Source of the DNA: Beverwykella pulmonaria
Taxonomy: Eukaryota; Ascomycota; Dothideomycetes; Pleosporales; Melanommataceae
Assembly: GCA_001599595.1 (NCBI GenBank)
Contig: BCHH01000004.1
Coordinates: 3,119,347 to 3,183,346, forward strand
Direction: 5' to 3'
Length of the DNA: 64,000 bases
The notes under the pieces are model-generated. The model was given only the letters and a program-made list of their open reading frames with translations. It was not told where the DNA came from and ran no database searches. The stretch's first letter is position 1. Each line of letters starts with the position of its first letter. Below are positions 11,475 to 20,916 of the stretch, piece after piece. A program made the position numbers and the translations under genes.

Positions 11475-12096
11475 CTAGTCGGGGTCCGTGATCTTTGCGA
11501 ATCTCACATTTCGCTTGTAGCGCATCGAGGTGTCCTATTCGTTGTTCATATCTTCATTCTTGTCATTGTAGCCGCCACTCTCGCGGTCCTCAATCTTCCC
11601 CCGGCGAACTTAGTGAAGCCGGGCAAAATGCGTATTCTTGATCTATGACTCAGTCTTCAGCTTGACGGAAACGGGAACCTTATCCCTGTTAGCAAGTTGT
11701 TCGCGTTCAGAAAGTTCTTTAGCAGGGTAATGTTCGCGACCTGGAAGCAGAATCTAGCTTCATCGCTGTGCTTCAACCCCAACAGCAACGTCGAGAGCCG
11801 AATGTAACTGTTCTTGAACAAGGGAATAGCTAAAATGCGGAGGGTTGGCGTTTCCGAGTTTCAAGTTCTCCATTTGGATTTTGACAGATGGCTTGTGTGC
11901 TGTTTTAAGCGTGTCCAGGAGATGGGATTGGGACATGTCGAATTTGTCATGGAGTTTCACTAGGACCTGGAAGGCTTGATTGTTCTTTGGATTCTTTATC
12001 GTGTCCAGTGAGGCCTGTTCTGGTTGGGTCTTGGCGAGGCTGATTAGAGCGTGGAAACCACGGATCGTTTTGCTGATGTGGACATCTTCTTCTATA
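11475..12096 (-). pseudogene. Decayed protein-coding gene, unknown family
   Basis: Reading leftward from 12096 there is clear coding-like sequence: an acidic start, then TIRGFHALISLAKTQPEQ and KLHDKFDMSQSHLLDTLK, running to a TGA at 11762-11760. A second frame continues it (HSDEARFCFQVANITLLKNF...). That second frame has three internal stops (TAG 11645, TAA 11612, TAG 11537) yet stays coding-like to ...RYKRNVRFAKITDPD, ending at TAG 11477-11475. One frameshift near 11765 plus stops that could derive from CAG/CAA or TGG codons points to a dead gene. The 5' end looks like a splice acceptor (CTAAC, then TAG at 12097), so earlier exons are lost or unseen. Family not recognised. Confidence 0.55.
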
Positions 12097-12520
12097 CTAC
12101 GTTAGAAATTGAGCTCGGAAGTTTGGGATTGATAATATACATTGGACGGTCAGAGATTGGATGGCAGGTTGGTGTGTTATGTTGTTCGGCAGCCGCAAAA
12201 CTGATTCTCGATTTTTGTATGCTTCTTGTCTGCCACAGCTATACCAGAAGCCTGAAGAGAGTGTAAAAATATTGGTGAGAAGGGCTATAAATCTAGTGTA
12301 AGTCCTGATAGATGAAACCAAGGGAAACTAAAACTCGGATTTTAAGTGAAGTAAGTTGATGGATGTTATATGTAATATTCAAAAGAATGAGCACGTGGTT
12401 GAAAGGTATGGGATTGCCACCATGAGAGGGATCAGACTAAGAGTAGACAGAGTGAAGTAAGTTGATGGATGGCATGTGTGGGTTGAAGGAAGCTAAATTA
12501 TCACGGTGAGCGGAGGACCG
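12097..12520. other. Intergenic region with 20-bp direct repeat
   Basis: The motif GTGAAGTAAGTTGATGGATG occurs twice, near 12346 and 12453. No gene is evident. The stretch forms the 3' side of the leftward acyl-CoA synthetase gene. Confidence 0.45.
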
Positions 12521-14291
12521 TTATAGCTTCGCCTTCGCACCCTTATCCTCCTCCTGTGCCTTCGTCTTCAGTAGCCTCCTCAAGATCTTCCCTGAAGCGC
12601 TCTTGGGTATCTCATCCACAAACTTAACCCCACCTCTCAGTTTCTTATGCGGTGCCACCTTATCGCTCAACCAGTCTACAATCTCGTCTGCTTCTTTGTT
12701 GCCCTTGCCCAGCCCATCCTTTGGAACAATATACGCCCTCGGAACCTCGGTAGCTTGATGTTCATGGTATATTGAAATGACCGCAACATCATCGACTTCC
12801 GGGTGCGAGATCAGAATGCCCTCGAGCTCTGCCGGTGCGACCTGGAAGCCCTTGTACTTGATGAGCTCCTTGATGCGATCTGTAATGTAGAAGTTGCCGT
12901 CCTTGTCTTGATATCCAACATCGCCGGTCTTGAAGTATCCATCGGCGGTGAGTGCATTGGCGGTGCCTTCGGGGTTGTTCAGGTATCCTTTGAAGACATT
13001 TGGTCCTTTGATCCAAAGTTCTCCAACCTCCCCAGCCGGGACCTCGTTGTCATGATCATCCATATATTTTGCTGTCTGGTAGGGTAGTAGAGTACCAACA
13101 GAGCCAATCGTTTTGTTCCAATCAGCCCAAGGCTGCGTATGGGTAGTAGGGCTTGTTTCCGAAAGGCCGTAACCCTGCTTGACAGGAATTTTCAGTCGGT
13201 TGTAGACAGCCTCGACGAGCTCCTTTGTCAATGGAGCAGCGCCAGAGTTCATCATGCGGACGGAGCTGAGATCGTATTTGGACACGATGGGGTGTTTTCC
13301 CAGGAGCAGGACGACAGGGGGAACGACGTAGGAAAATGTGACCTTGTTGTCTTGAATGATTCTGCAGAAGTCCTCCAGCTCAAACTTGGGCATAACAACT
13401 AATTGGAATCCCGAATACAAGCTCTGGTGGATGAGACACGTAAGGCCTGACAGCTTCTTAGCCCGAGATTAAGCCCAAAGCACGAATTGGAGACTCACCA
13501 TAGATGTGGAAGAAAGGCAGAAAAGCTAACAGCTTATCACCCTCGCCCGTAGGCCCGCCCTCAGAGCTCAGATGCCCTGCCTCTCCCGCTCTGATCATCA
13601 TGGTGTTGGACACAATGTTCCGGTGGGTCAACATGACGCCTTTCGGGTGTCCTGTAGTCCCAGAGCTGTACACCAAGAATGCGAGGTCTTCTGCCGGGTT
13701 GAGTTTTGTCCTTCGAAATTTCGCCGAACCCGACGTATTGCGAATACTTGTAAAGTGCTTTGCCATGAAGGTCGGATCCCGTTCATCGCCAATGATAATG
13801 ACCCTGTCCTGTGGTATGCCAGCCTTGTTTGCCGCCTCTCTTGCAGCCTTAATGAAAGCCATTTGTGTGACAAGAGCTCTCGCGCCTGCATCCTTGAGCT
13901 GGAATGCTAGCTCATCGACAGTGTAGGCCGGGTTTGCCGGAGACAGTATCCCCCCTGCCCAATGGCATCCCCATGTCACTGCCGGAGTGTCGATGCAGTT
14001 CGGAGTGTATAGTGCAAGGACATCGCCTTTCTGCCAGTCCCAGAGCGCTTTGAGGCCTTTGCCGAAATCGATCGCCGTGCTCTTGACCTGAGCATACGTG
14101 TAGGAGCGCTTGGTATATGGATCGAAGTAGATTACTGAATGCTGTAGTTAGTCATGGTCCCCGGCCGAGGATACTGCACAGCGCGATATACCTTTGTCAT
14201 CTGCAAATGGCTTATCTTTCCTCTCAAATAGAAATCCCCATAGATCAGTGTTTGGTATAGGAATACTTGGATACTTGGACTCGGAAGGCAT
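12521..14291 (-). CDS. Peroxisomal 4-coumarate-CoA ligase-like acyl-CoA synthetase
   Basis: An ATP-dependent acid:CoA ligase of the ANL superfamily, making acyl-CoA through an acyl-adenylate. Three exons join in phase (14291-14192, 14134-13499, 13446-12521), giving 553 aa, the usual length. The AMP-binding loop [11 protein letters not shown] lies at about 189-199 and YGLSETS at about 338-344. The hinge region [19 protein letters not shown] and [13 protein letters not shown] are present, and the catalytic lysine sits in [11 protein letters not shown] (about 532). The protein ends ...AKL, a good type-1 peroxisomal targeting signal. Substrate range (aryl, medium- or long-chain acid) cannot be read from the sequence. 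It is divergently transcribed from an acyl-CoA thioesterase gene 495 bp away, which suggests a shared role in peroxisomal acyl-CoA metabolism. Confidence 0.9.
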
Positions 14292-14786
14292 GCTAGAGGA
14301 ATGAAGTGTGTTACTGCAGGCCTCGCAGGTAGACAGGCAATTTGTTCTATTCAGAGGTTAAAGGGATCAATTGAGCCCTTCGTTAGCCTGTCGTAGATGT
14401 TAGAAAGAATGATAATGTATGCGCGGCTGTATGTACATATACGGCAGCTAAGGGAGTGAGGGAGTGAGATATTGCGAAAAGTATATAAGAAGAGGAAAGA
14501 GAAGAAAAAGAAAGTTGTGCCGCAGCCATATAGTGATCAGCAGGTGGATTCCACCGCCGCACAATGCGGCTTGCTACGGTGAACTACCCGATGAAGAATG
14601 GTTGCGGTGTGACGCGGGGACTTGTCGCGGGGATCTTATCGCCGAGGCTCAACGCCTAGCTCCCAAACCGCAGCAGCCTCCCGAGGTCCTCATCCATCGC
14701 CTTTCTCGTCGCCGTTAACGAATCACCATGGCAGAAGATAGTCATATACGGACATCTCGAAACCTACCGACCCATCAACTTCCACG
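14292..14786. promoter_or_regulatory. Shared divergent promoter region
   Basis: These 495 bp separate the start codons of the leftward acyl-CoA synthetase and the rightward thioesterase. The stretch holds a purine-rich AAGAGGAAAGAG tract near 14490. No specific binding site is claimed; fatty-acid-responsive CCTCGG-type motifs should be tested. Confidence 0.45.
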
Positions 14787-15735
14787 ATGACATCCTGGGT
14801 AGAAGCCACAGCCGTCGAGAAGCTCGACACAAAGACCTACACCTGTACTTTGTTAGACGACTGGTGCATCGGAAGTGGTATGGCCCCAGGTCCAGTTGCG
14901 GCAATAGGATTTAACGCTAACTCTTTGAACAGTTCCCAATGGCGGCTACGTAACAGGGTGCATACTCCAGGTGGTAGAAACGCACTTCCGCACCACGCTC
15001 GCAAAGCAGAACCAGCCCCACACAATCGCTCTCCACGTTGAGTTCCTTCGAAGAACGCAGGCCGGCCCGGCCACGTTCAAAGTCGAGGACGTGAAACTCG
15101 GGCGACAGGCCTCCATCGTACATGTCCACATGTCCCAGGAAGGCCGCGAGGAAGTCATTGCGTATGTGACCAACTCGAATGTTGATACCGAGGAGGGCGC
15201 ATCATTCGATACAGGCTACACTCTATCCCCGCCCCCTCCGCCGGTGGATCTGGCCAAGCTGGCGGAAGACAAGGACGAGCACTGGAAGGCTCAAGAGAAG
15301 ATGCCCTTCTCGCAATTTCGGAGGGCTACACAAAAACTCAAATGGCATTTCCCCAGAAAAGGGCACGTTATGACAAGCATCGCTGACGAGTGGTTGTGCT
15401 TTTCAGACGGATCAAACTTCACCAATACCAGCATTGGATTCGTGGCCGACATGTTCCCTCAGATTATCGAGTCGTATAGAGACCAGAGTCAGGGGCCCTT
15501 TTGGTATCCCACACTGCTGCTGAATCTGGACATTAAGAAGGATCTGCCGCCAGAAGGAGTCAAATGGTTGGCCGTCCGAGTCCAGATGAAGAAGATCAAG
15601 AACGGAAGGATGGACTTGGATGTCCACGTTTATGATGCAGAGGGGGATATTGTTGCTCTCAGCCACCACGTTGGATTTGTAGTAGACGCATCTAGAAACC
15701 TTGCGGAAAGGAAGAAGCCAGATACAAAGATATAG
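14787..15735 (+). CDS. Acyl-CoA thioesterase-like (double hotdog) protein
   Basis: Likely hydrolyses acyl-CoA to free acid and CoA. Two exons (14787-14877, 14933-15735) join in phase 1, giving 297 aa. The N-terminal hotdog half has WCIGSVPNGGYVTGCIL, where PNGGY is the helix-start motif of TesB/4HBT_3 proteins, followed by a strand-rich stretch with FRTTLAKQNQPHTIALHVEF. The second half (about 150-297) includes DEWLCFSDG, DMFPQIIES and a closing LDVHVYDAEGDIVALSHHVGFVV, as expected for the second hotdog. The protein ends TKI, at best a weak peroxisomal signal. It is divergent from a synthetase ending AKL, so the pair could set acyl-CoA levels in opposite directions. Specificity is unknown. 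Confidence 0.82.
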
Positions 15736-15926
15736 ACAATGAATCGATGCTAAGTAATGTACGAGACTCTCAACGTAGAATAGGGATCACTTTTTTTTAG
15801 TCGGCTTGTTGTTTAATATATAGCGCGTGCTATCTAATATTGTGCGTATGCTCCCAGAACACATTGATTATGTCTCTTCATGTCATTTTCGCCCACAGAG
15901 TTGGCCGGTGCTGCAGGACGCCACGT

Positions 15927-15932
15927 CACGTG
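15927..15932. promoter_or_regulatory. CACGTG palindrome upstream of eL36
   Basis: TCACGTG lies about 106 bp before the eL36 start codon. CACGTG is a bHLH (Cbf1-type) site often seen near fungal housekeeping promoters. Function is inferred from sequence and position only. Confidence 0.3.
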
Positions 15933-16037
15933 TAGTTGGGGTTAAGGCTTGGCGGAATTAGCGCGCACCACACAGCCGAGCCCAAATTATCGCTTTCTGC
16001 AAACCACCGAACATTCAACGACACCAGAACCGCCACC

Positions 16038-16681
16038 ATGCCCAAGGAAGTGAAGCAGCGCTCAGGTTTGCACTCCTTCTACTCACTGTATCACGATGCG
16101 CAATATGCTAACCGCCCCGTAGGCCTCATCCTCGGCCTCAACGCCGGCCACAGTACGTCTCCGCGCTCCCCGCCGCGATGAAATATTCCCCTCCCTCACA
16201 GAAGACTAATTACCTACGACACAGAGGTCACCCCGAGGCAACCGGCCCCTAAGATCTCGCGGAGGAAAGGCTTTCTATCCAAGCGAACGGCTTTCGTGCG
16301 GGAAATCACTCGTGAGGTCGCTGGGTACGTCACCCACACAAGCACGCCCGCTCGGTCGAAGCTGGGTTTCTCAATTGCACTGCAGTTTGAGGACCCCAAA
16401 GCCTCGATCGTTGCGGAATGGATACTTGAGTGAAAATTCTGCTGACACGGTATCGGGATAGACTTGCACCGTACGAGAAGCGTGTCATTGAATTGCTCCG
16501 AAACTCCAAGGACAAGCGTGCCCGTCGCCTAGCGAAGAAGAGGGTACGTCTTCTTTTCCCGTCTCCTCCACCTCACCCATCCTGTACTAATATTTCCCAG
16601 CTCGGCACCTTCGGCCGTGCGAAGAGGAAGGTCGACGAGATGACCAAGATCATCGCCGAGTCGAGGCGCGCAGGTCACTAA
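16038..16681 (+). CDS. RPL36: 60S ribosomal protein eL36
   Basis: A structural protein of the large ribosomal subunit. Five exons join in phase: 16038-16065, 16123-16152, 16225-16324, 16462-16543 and 16601-16681, giving 106 aa. The joined protein reads [20 protein letters not shown], then [29 protein letters not shown] and ...[14 protein letters not shown], and ends ESRRAGH. This matches eL36 along its whole length. The four introns in 321 coding bases are typical of ribosomal protein genes in filamentous fungi. Kozak context is good (CGCCACCATGC). Confidence 0.97.
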
Positions 16682-17438
16682 GCGTATTCCACCCAGCAAT
16701 CAAACAAGTATGATGGAGTCACAAGCATTGGGGACAGACCAGACCGGACTGGTCTTCGATTTTCTCTCTCTCTCAGGTGTTTAGGTCTCTCTATGGCGGA
16801 TGGATACGATTCGACACGCTTCGGAATGTCACATCAGGTCAAAGGCTGGCACAATTTCGGAGTGCAAGATCAACGTGCAATTGATGATTGGGAGTCAAGT
16901 TACCAGTTAGTGCCGCCTAAAAGCTTCAAAATGTGAAACATCGATTCACGCCAATGCCAACTTGCCATGCCAACTTGCCGTACTTGTGTGACTTGAGCTT
17001 GTGTAACGAGAAGTGAACACCATGTACTATGGAATTTTTTAATAATAGTTTCACTCTCTTGATATGCATCATGGGCATTGTTCCAGAAGAAGTTTTGATA
17101 CAGGATTTGGAATCTGAGAGGTATTATGCTATATAATTGGGGGAATGGACTTGAGCTGTGAATATATTACGCTATGGACTAACGCTTAGCGCTCGCATCT
17201 CTAATCATGCCTGCTGTATTCCCGGAAGTTCCATGGTGATGTATCGTCAGTCATGTCATGCTATGCTCTGAGACTGAAGTCTCCGATATCCATTATGCCA
17301 ATGTAAAGAATCGCAAGTCGTGCCACCACATCAAACCACCAACCTGGACGAATCCCCAACGAATGAACAGGCCAAAGCCCTCGTGCTCCCGCCTCACGGG
17401 AAATATTCATCGATCATGCTAGCAACCTTGCCCAGTGT
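16682..17438. other. Convergent intergenic region
   Basis: Lies between the eL36 stop and the end of the leftward UBX gene. A TC-rich tract at about 16762-16776 and AT-rich stretches are consistent with two facing 3' untranslated regions. No gene is visible. Confidence 0.5.
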
Positions 17439-19086
17439 CTACCGCTTAAACAGGCCCTTGCCGAGGATGCTCTTGAGTTTGCTTTCCTTGTCACCAGAGC
17501 TCATGACCTTCCTCTTGCCCTCGGCTTTACTCTGCTGCACGGGCTCCGGCTCTTCATGTGCAGTAGGCTCTTCGACCTTGAGCTCCTGTGCCTGACTCTG
17601 CCACTCCTTAGCCAGGATCGATCTACTGACCCGTGCCTCGTCGCTCGCACCATCGTCCCAGACAAAGGTCACCGTCTCCCTACTCGAAAGGCCGAGGTCC
17701 TGAATCAAGCGTTTCTTATCCTTCAATATCAGAACCAACTTGCCAGTTGGACCGGTGTGTTTGAGCTGGAATGGCTCATTCTTGCGCTCTAGAAAGCTGG
17801 CTACAAAGTCGTAGAGATTGTCGGCGGTGTCGGAGCGGCTCATATCCATCTGGATGATCATTCCGTCCGGCATGCGGACGCGCAGTGAACCGCCTTTCTG
17901 AGCTGTGGCGTTCACCTTTTCGAGGCGAGCGTTCTCTTGCGCCTCGAGCTCTTTGTCCGATAACAGGCGCTGGTTTCGCGTCCGGCTCTGGAGGGAGGCT
18001 TGGTGCGACTTTGCGTGCTCAATGGTCGGGACGTAGTCACGCTCGTTCCAAGCTTGGCGCGCAGCTTGTGGGGTGGATGATGATGGGGCGGCGAAGATTT
18101 GGACGTTCCGGGGGAGATTGGACTGCTGAGATGACGGAGCGGATACTGAGGGTGGGCTATTCGGTGCTTCCGACAATGAGGTGTTCTCTGTAATGTTGTT
18201 GGCACCATCTAGGGAAGCGACGATATCCTCAGGGGCTGGGTTGGGAGTAGCCTTTGAGTCAATGTCCATAACATCAGCTTTCGGTTCTGAGCTCAGCTCC
18301 GATCCCTTCTTCTCAGGTTGCTCACTCGCGACGGTCTCGGGTACCCCTAGTGCAGCTTTGGCATTTTCTAGAAGGGAGCTTGATTGTGCAGAAGTCTCAG
18401 CTGGAGCGTCACCGGTAGAAGGCTCTGAACCCTTGAAGTATTGTGAAATCTCTGCCATAGCCTCCTCAAGCGGCTTGCCACTATCTCTGAAGCTGAGTCG
18501 CAAGGAGGCGGATCCGCTGTCGAAACCGTTCTGAGTCAGTGTCTTTTGCAAGTCCACGAAGTCTGACAGTTCCCGATGGCCGGGCATGATTGTGATGACG
18601 GGGGTCTCATAGTTCAGTCTACCGGCACCTGACGTCCCGTTGCTGCTGATCTGGGGGACTCCGCGCTGAGTGAAGTTGTAGTTGGCCTCGCCACTCTCGA
18701 ACTGCCGCAGAATCTCCCATAGCGACATGTTGCTGGCGAACTTCTTAGTCAGACGAATATTCTTCTCTGACGCCGGAAGCTGGAGAGCAACTGATATCAC
18801 AGTGGGGGAACGCGACGCCTGGACGAGCTCCAACCGAGCGCCTTGGGGAAGGTTTGCGAGCCGAATCTGCTGTGATAGGGAGATGGGTTTGTTGTTGTAC
18901 CTGTGGTGGAAGTCAATCACTGCCGCAGACAGAGAGCATATTATCCACATACTTCAAGGTGAATTGGTCCTTGCTAACACAGAACTTCTGGCATGCCTCG
19001 TCCCGAACCTCGGTGAGATACGTCACCGGGGTCGTGGGGATCTTGACCGTCTTTGCGGACGCGTTGAACACAACGACGTGAGACAT
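17439..19086 (-). CDS. UBX domain protein of the TUG/ASPSCR1 (Ubx4) type
   Basis: A likely cofactor of the AAA ATPase Cdc48/p97. Two exons (19086-18953, 18900-17439) join in phase 2, giving 531 aa. The N-terminal ubiquitin-like TUG domain reads MSHVVVFNASAKTVKIP, then VTYLTEVRDEACQKF and LKYNNKPISLSQQIRLANLP. It is followed by a second module (SLWEILRQFESGEANYNFT) and a long disordered acidic middle. The C-terminal UBX fold runs from about RVRMPDGMIIQMDMS through NLYDFV and GLSSRETVTFVWDD. The tail is highly charged. The start codon overlaps the stop codon of an upstream 68-codon ORF on the same strand (TAATG), so no independent 5' leader exists outside that ORF. The two-exon structure is supported by the conserved LKYNNKPIS junction. 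Confidence 0.88.
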
Positions 19087-19292
19087 TACGCCGAGCGGAA
19101 GACTCTGTAGAGGCCGTACGAGGCAAGAAGGGCAATGGATCCTTGGACAAGCAGGACCGGGTGGGCAAATCGTTCAGCCGGGTTGTATTTGCGGCGAGCA
19201 GCTTCGAAGCGCTTGAGGATGAGGATATAGTTGAAGACTGAAAGGAGCTTTGCTTCGGCACTGCTAATAAATAGGTTTCCTGAGTCTGCCAT
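19086..19292 (-). CDS. Small single-pass membrane protein, 68 aa, overlapping the UBX gene start
   Basis: The ORF runs from ATG at 19292 (MADSGNLFISSAEAKLL) to TAA at 19088-19086. The last A of the stop is the first base of the UBX gene start codon. The sequence has a soluble N-terminus, an amphipathic basic stretch (LKRFEAARRKYNPAERF) and a C-terminal hydrophobic segment (VLLVQGSIALLASYGLYRVF), the layout of a small membrane protein. Residue order looks like real protein rather than chance. The same frame is open upstream to 19442, which may be untranslated leader. I do not recognise the family. Because of the TAATG overlap it is either the first cistron of a two-gene mRNA or it contains the UBX promoter. 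Confidence 0.6.
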   Translation of the reverse strand: MADSGNLFISSAEAKLLSVFNYILILKRFEAARRKYNPAERFAHPVLLVQGSIALLASYGLYRVFRSA

Positions 19293-19783
19293 GAGTTTGC
19301 TGGTCTGATGATTGTAAGGTCGCGGAAGGCCACGCTGGGGATGGGGCTCACGTTGCCTATTGTACCCTGTACTCAGGAGCCCCACTTCCAAAATACTGTC
19401 GCGGTGGTAGTGGTGTTGTTGTTCCTGGGGTAGAATATTCACGAAGCAGCAGGCTCGAGGGACGAAGTTGAAGCCGCAGTCGTGATTCTTGGCAATTGCC
19501 GTCCGCCCTCCACTCGGTCGGTGCCTGGGGTAAGTGCTGTGGATTAGTCAACAGGCGTGCAGCGTGCAGCTTCGTAGCCTCTTCTCGAAGGTTCCGCCCC
19601 TGGTTCTTGTATACTCGATACTCGAGGCCTGTGGGTGCCTGGGCGGTTGGAGACAAGGTAGAAAGAAAGCCAGCGGTTCGACGCGCCCCGCCCCCACCAA
19701 CGCGACCTCATTTCCGACCTGCTTGCTTGCTGCTTCCACGCCTCACTACTCACATCTCCGCTCACACACCTCACTTGCCAACC
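19293..19783. promoter_or_regulatory. Divergent promoter region
   Basis: This 491-bp stretch lies between the small ORF/UBX transcript (leftward) and the PITH-domain gene (rightward). It is pyrimidine-rich near the rightward start. No specific site is claimed. Confidence 0.4.
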
Positions 19784-20916
19784 ATGTCAGGCCCCATCCA
19801 GATCTCGTCGCCAGCACAGCTCACTTCACTGCTATCCTCCTCACGCGTCGTTGTCGTCAATTGTAAGCCGTGGCTGTTCATACGCCTGCCGCAGCACCGT
19901 AACTGACATTGTTTACTCCTCCGCAGTCTTCAAGGAGTCCAGCACCACTTCCAAAGCCTTATCCACCGTCTATGACCAGCTAGCAAGTCAGCTATCCCGC
20001 CCAAATATCGTCACCTTTACCAAGGTCGATGTCGACCAGCAGACGCAGATAGCACAGAGCTATAGCGTCACAAGGTGAGCTTGCCGTGTGACGTGTTCGA
20101 CTTCAAGGGCTAACATCTGCTCACTGCAGTCCACCGACCTTCATCATCTTCAAGAATGGCCAGCAGACGACCAAAGTGAACGGCGCAAACCCTCATCACC
20201 TCTCAAATGCAATCATGCAACTAGCCACTGAGGCAGAATCAGACGGCGGAGCTGGAGGGAACGGAGAGGCCAGCGCGAGCAGTGGGGGATCATGGCGGGG
20301 TGCTGGACTACCACGAGGATACACCGATGTCACAGACCATATTGATGTCCGCGGGCTCGACCTGCTGAACTCAGACAGCGACTTTGGAACCGTGCGGACG
20401 CTCTTCGAGACCACCATGCCGACCACTCTGGCAATGGGTAAGGGCAAGAAAGCAGCGACCGGCTCAGAATCAAAGAAGGACTGGGTAGAGAGCGACGTGG
20501 ACCCGCAACTCATGTTGTACCTTCCTTTCACGGCTACCCTCAAGATTCACACCATCCAAATTACGTCCTGCCCGCCGAAATCGGATGACGATGAAGAAGA
20601 CGACGAAGTACTGATGCGCCCAAAAACCATCCATCTTTACACCAACCGCCAGCACAATCTAGGCTTTGAGGAGGCAGAGGACATCCCTGCAACACAGACA
20701 ATCGAGCTGAAGGCATCAGATTGGGACGAGAAGACTGGCACAGCGAAGCTCGAGCTCCGATTTGTCAAGTTCCAGAACGTTGCCTCGGTCATAATGTTCG
20801 TGGTAGATGGAGATGGCGAGGGTGAGAAGACACGCATCGACAGGATCCGGATCATTGGAGATGCTGGCGAGAAGCTGGTTCCTGGCAAATTGGAGAAGAT
20901 TGATCATGATTCATGA
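19784..20916 (+). CDS. Thioredoxin-like PITH-domain protein lacking CxxC
   Basis: Related to TXNL1, a thioredoxin fused to a PITH domain that binds the proteasome lid. Three exons (19784-19862, 19927-20074, 20130-20916) join in phase, giving 337 aa. The thioredoxin fold covers about residues 1-115. RVVVVNFFKESSTTSKALS occupies the place of the usual V-DF-AxWCGPCK motif and aligns without gaps, so WCGPC reads as SSTTS and both cysteines are serine. The cis-proline loop (SPPTFIIFKNGQ) is kept. A glycine/serine linker (about 135-165) leads to the PITH domain (VTDHIDVRGLDLLN... to IRIIGDAGEK). The gene is intact but predicted to be redox-inactive, probably acting as a scaffold. Confidence 0.88.
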
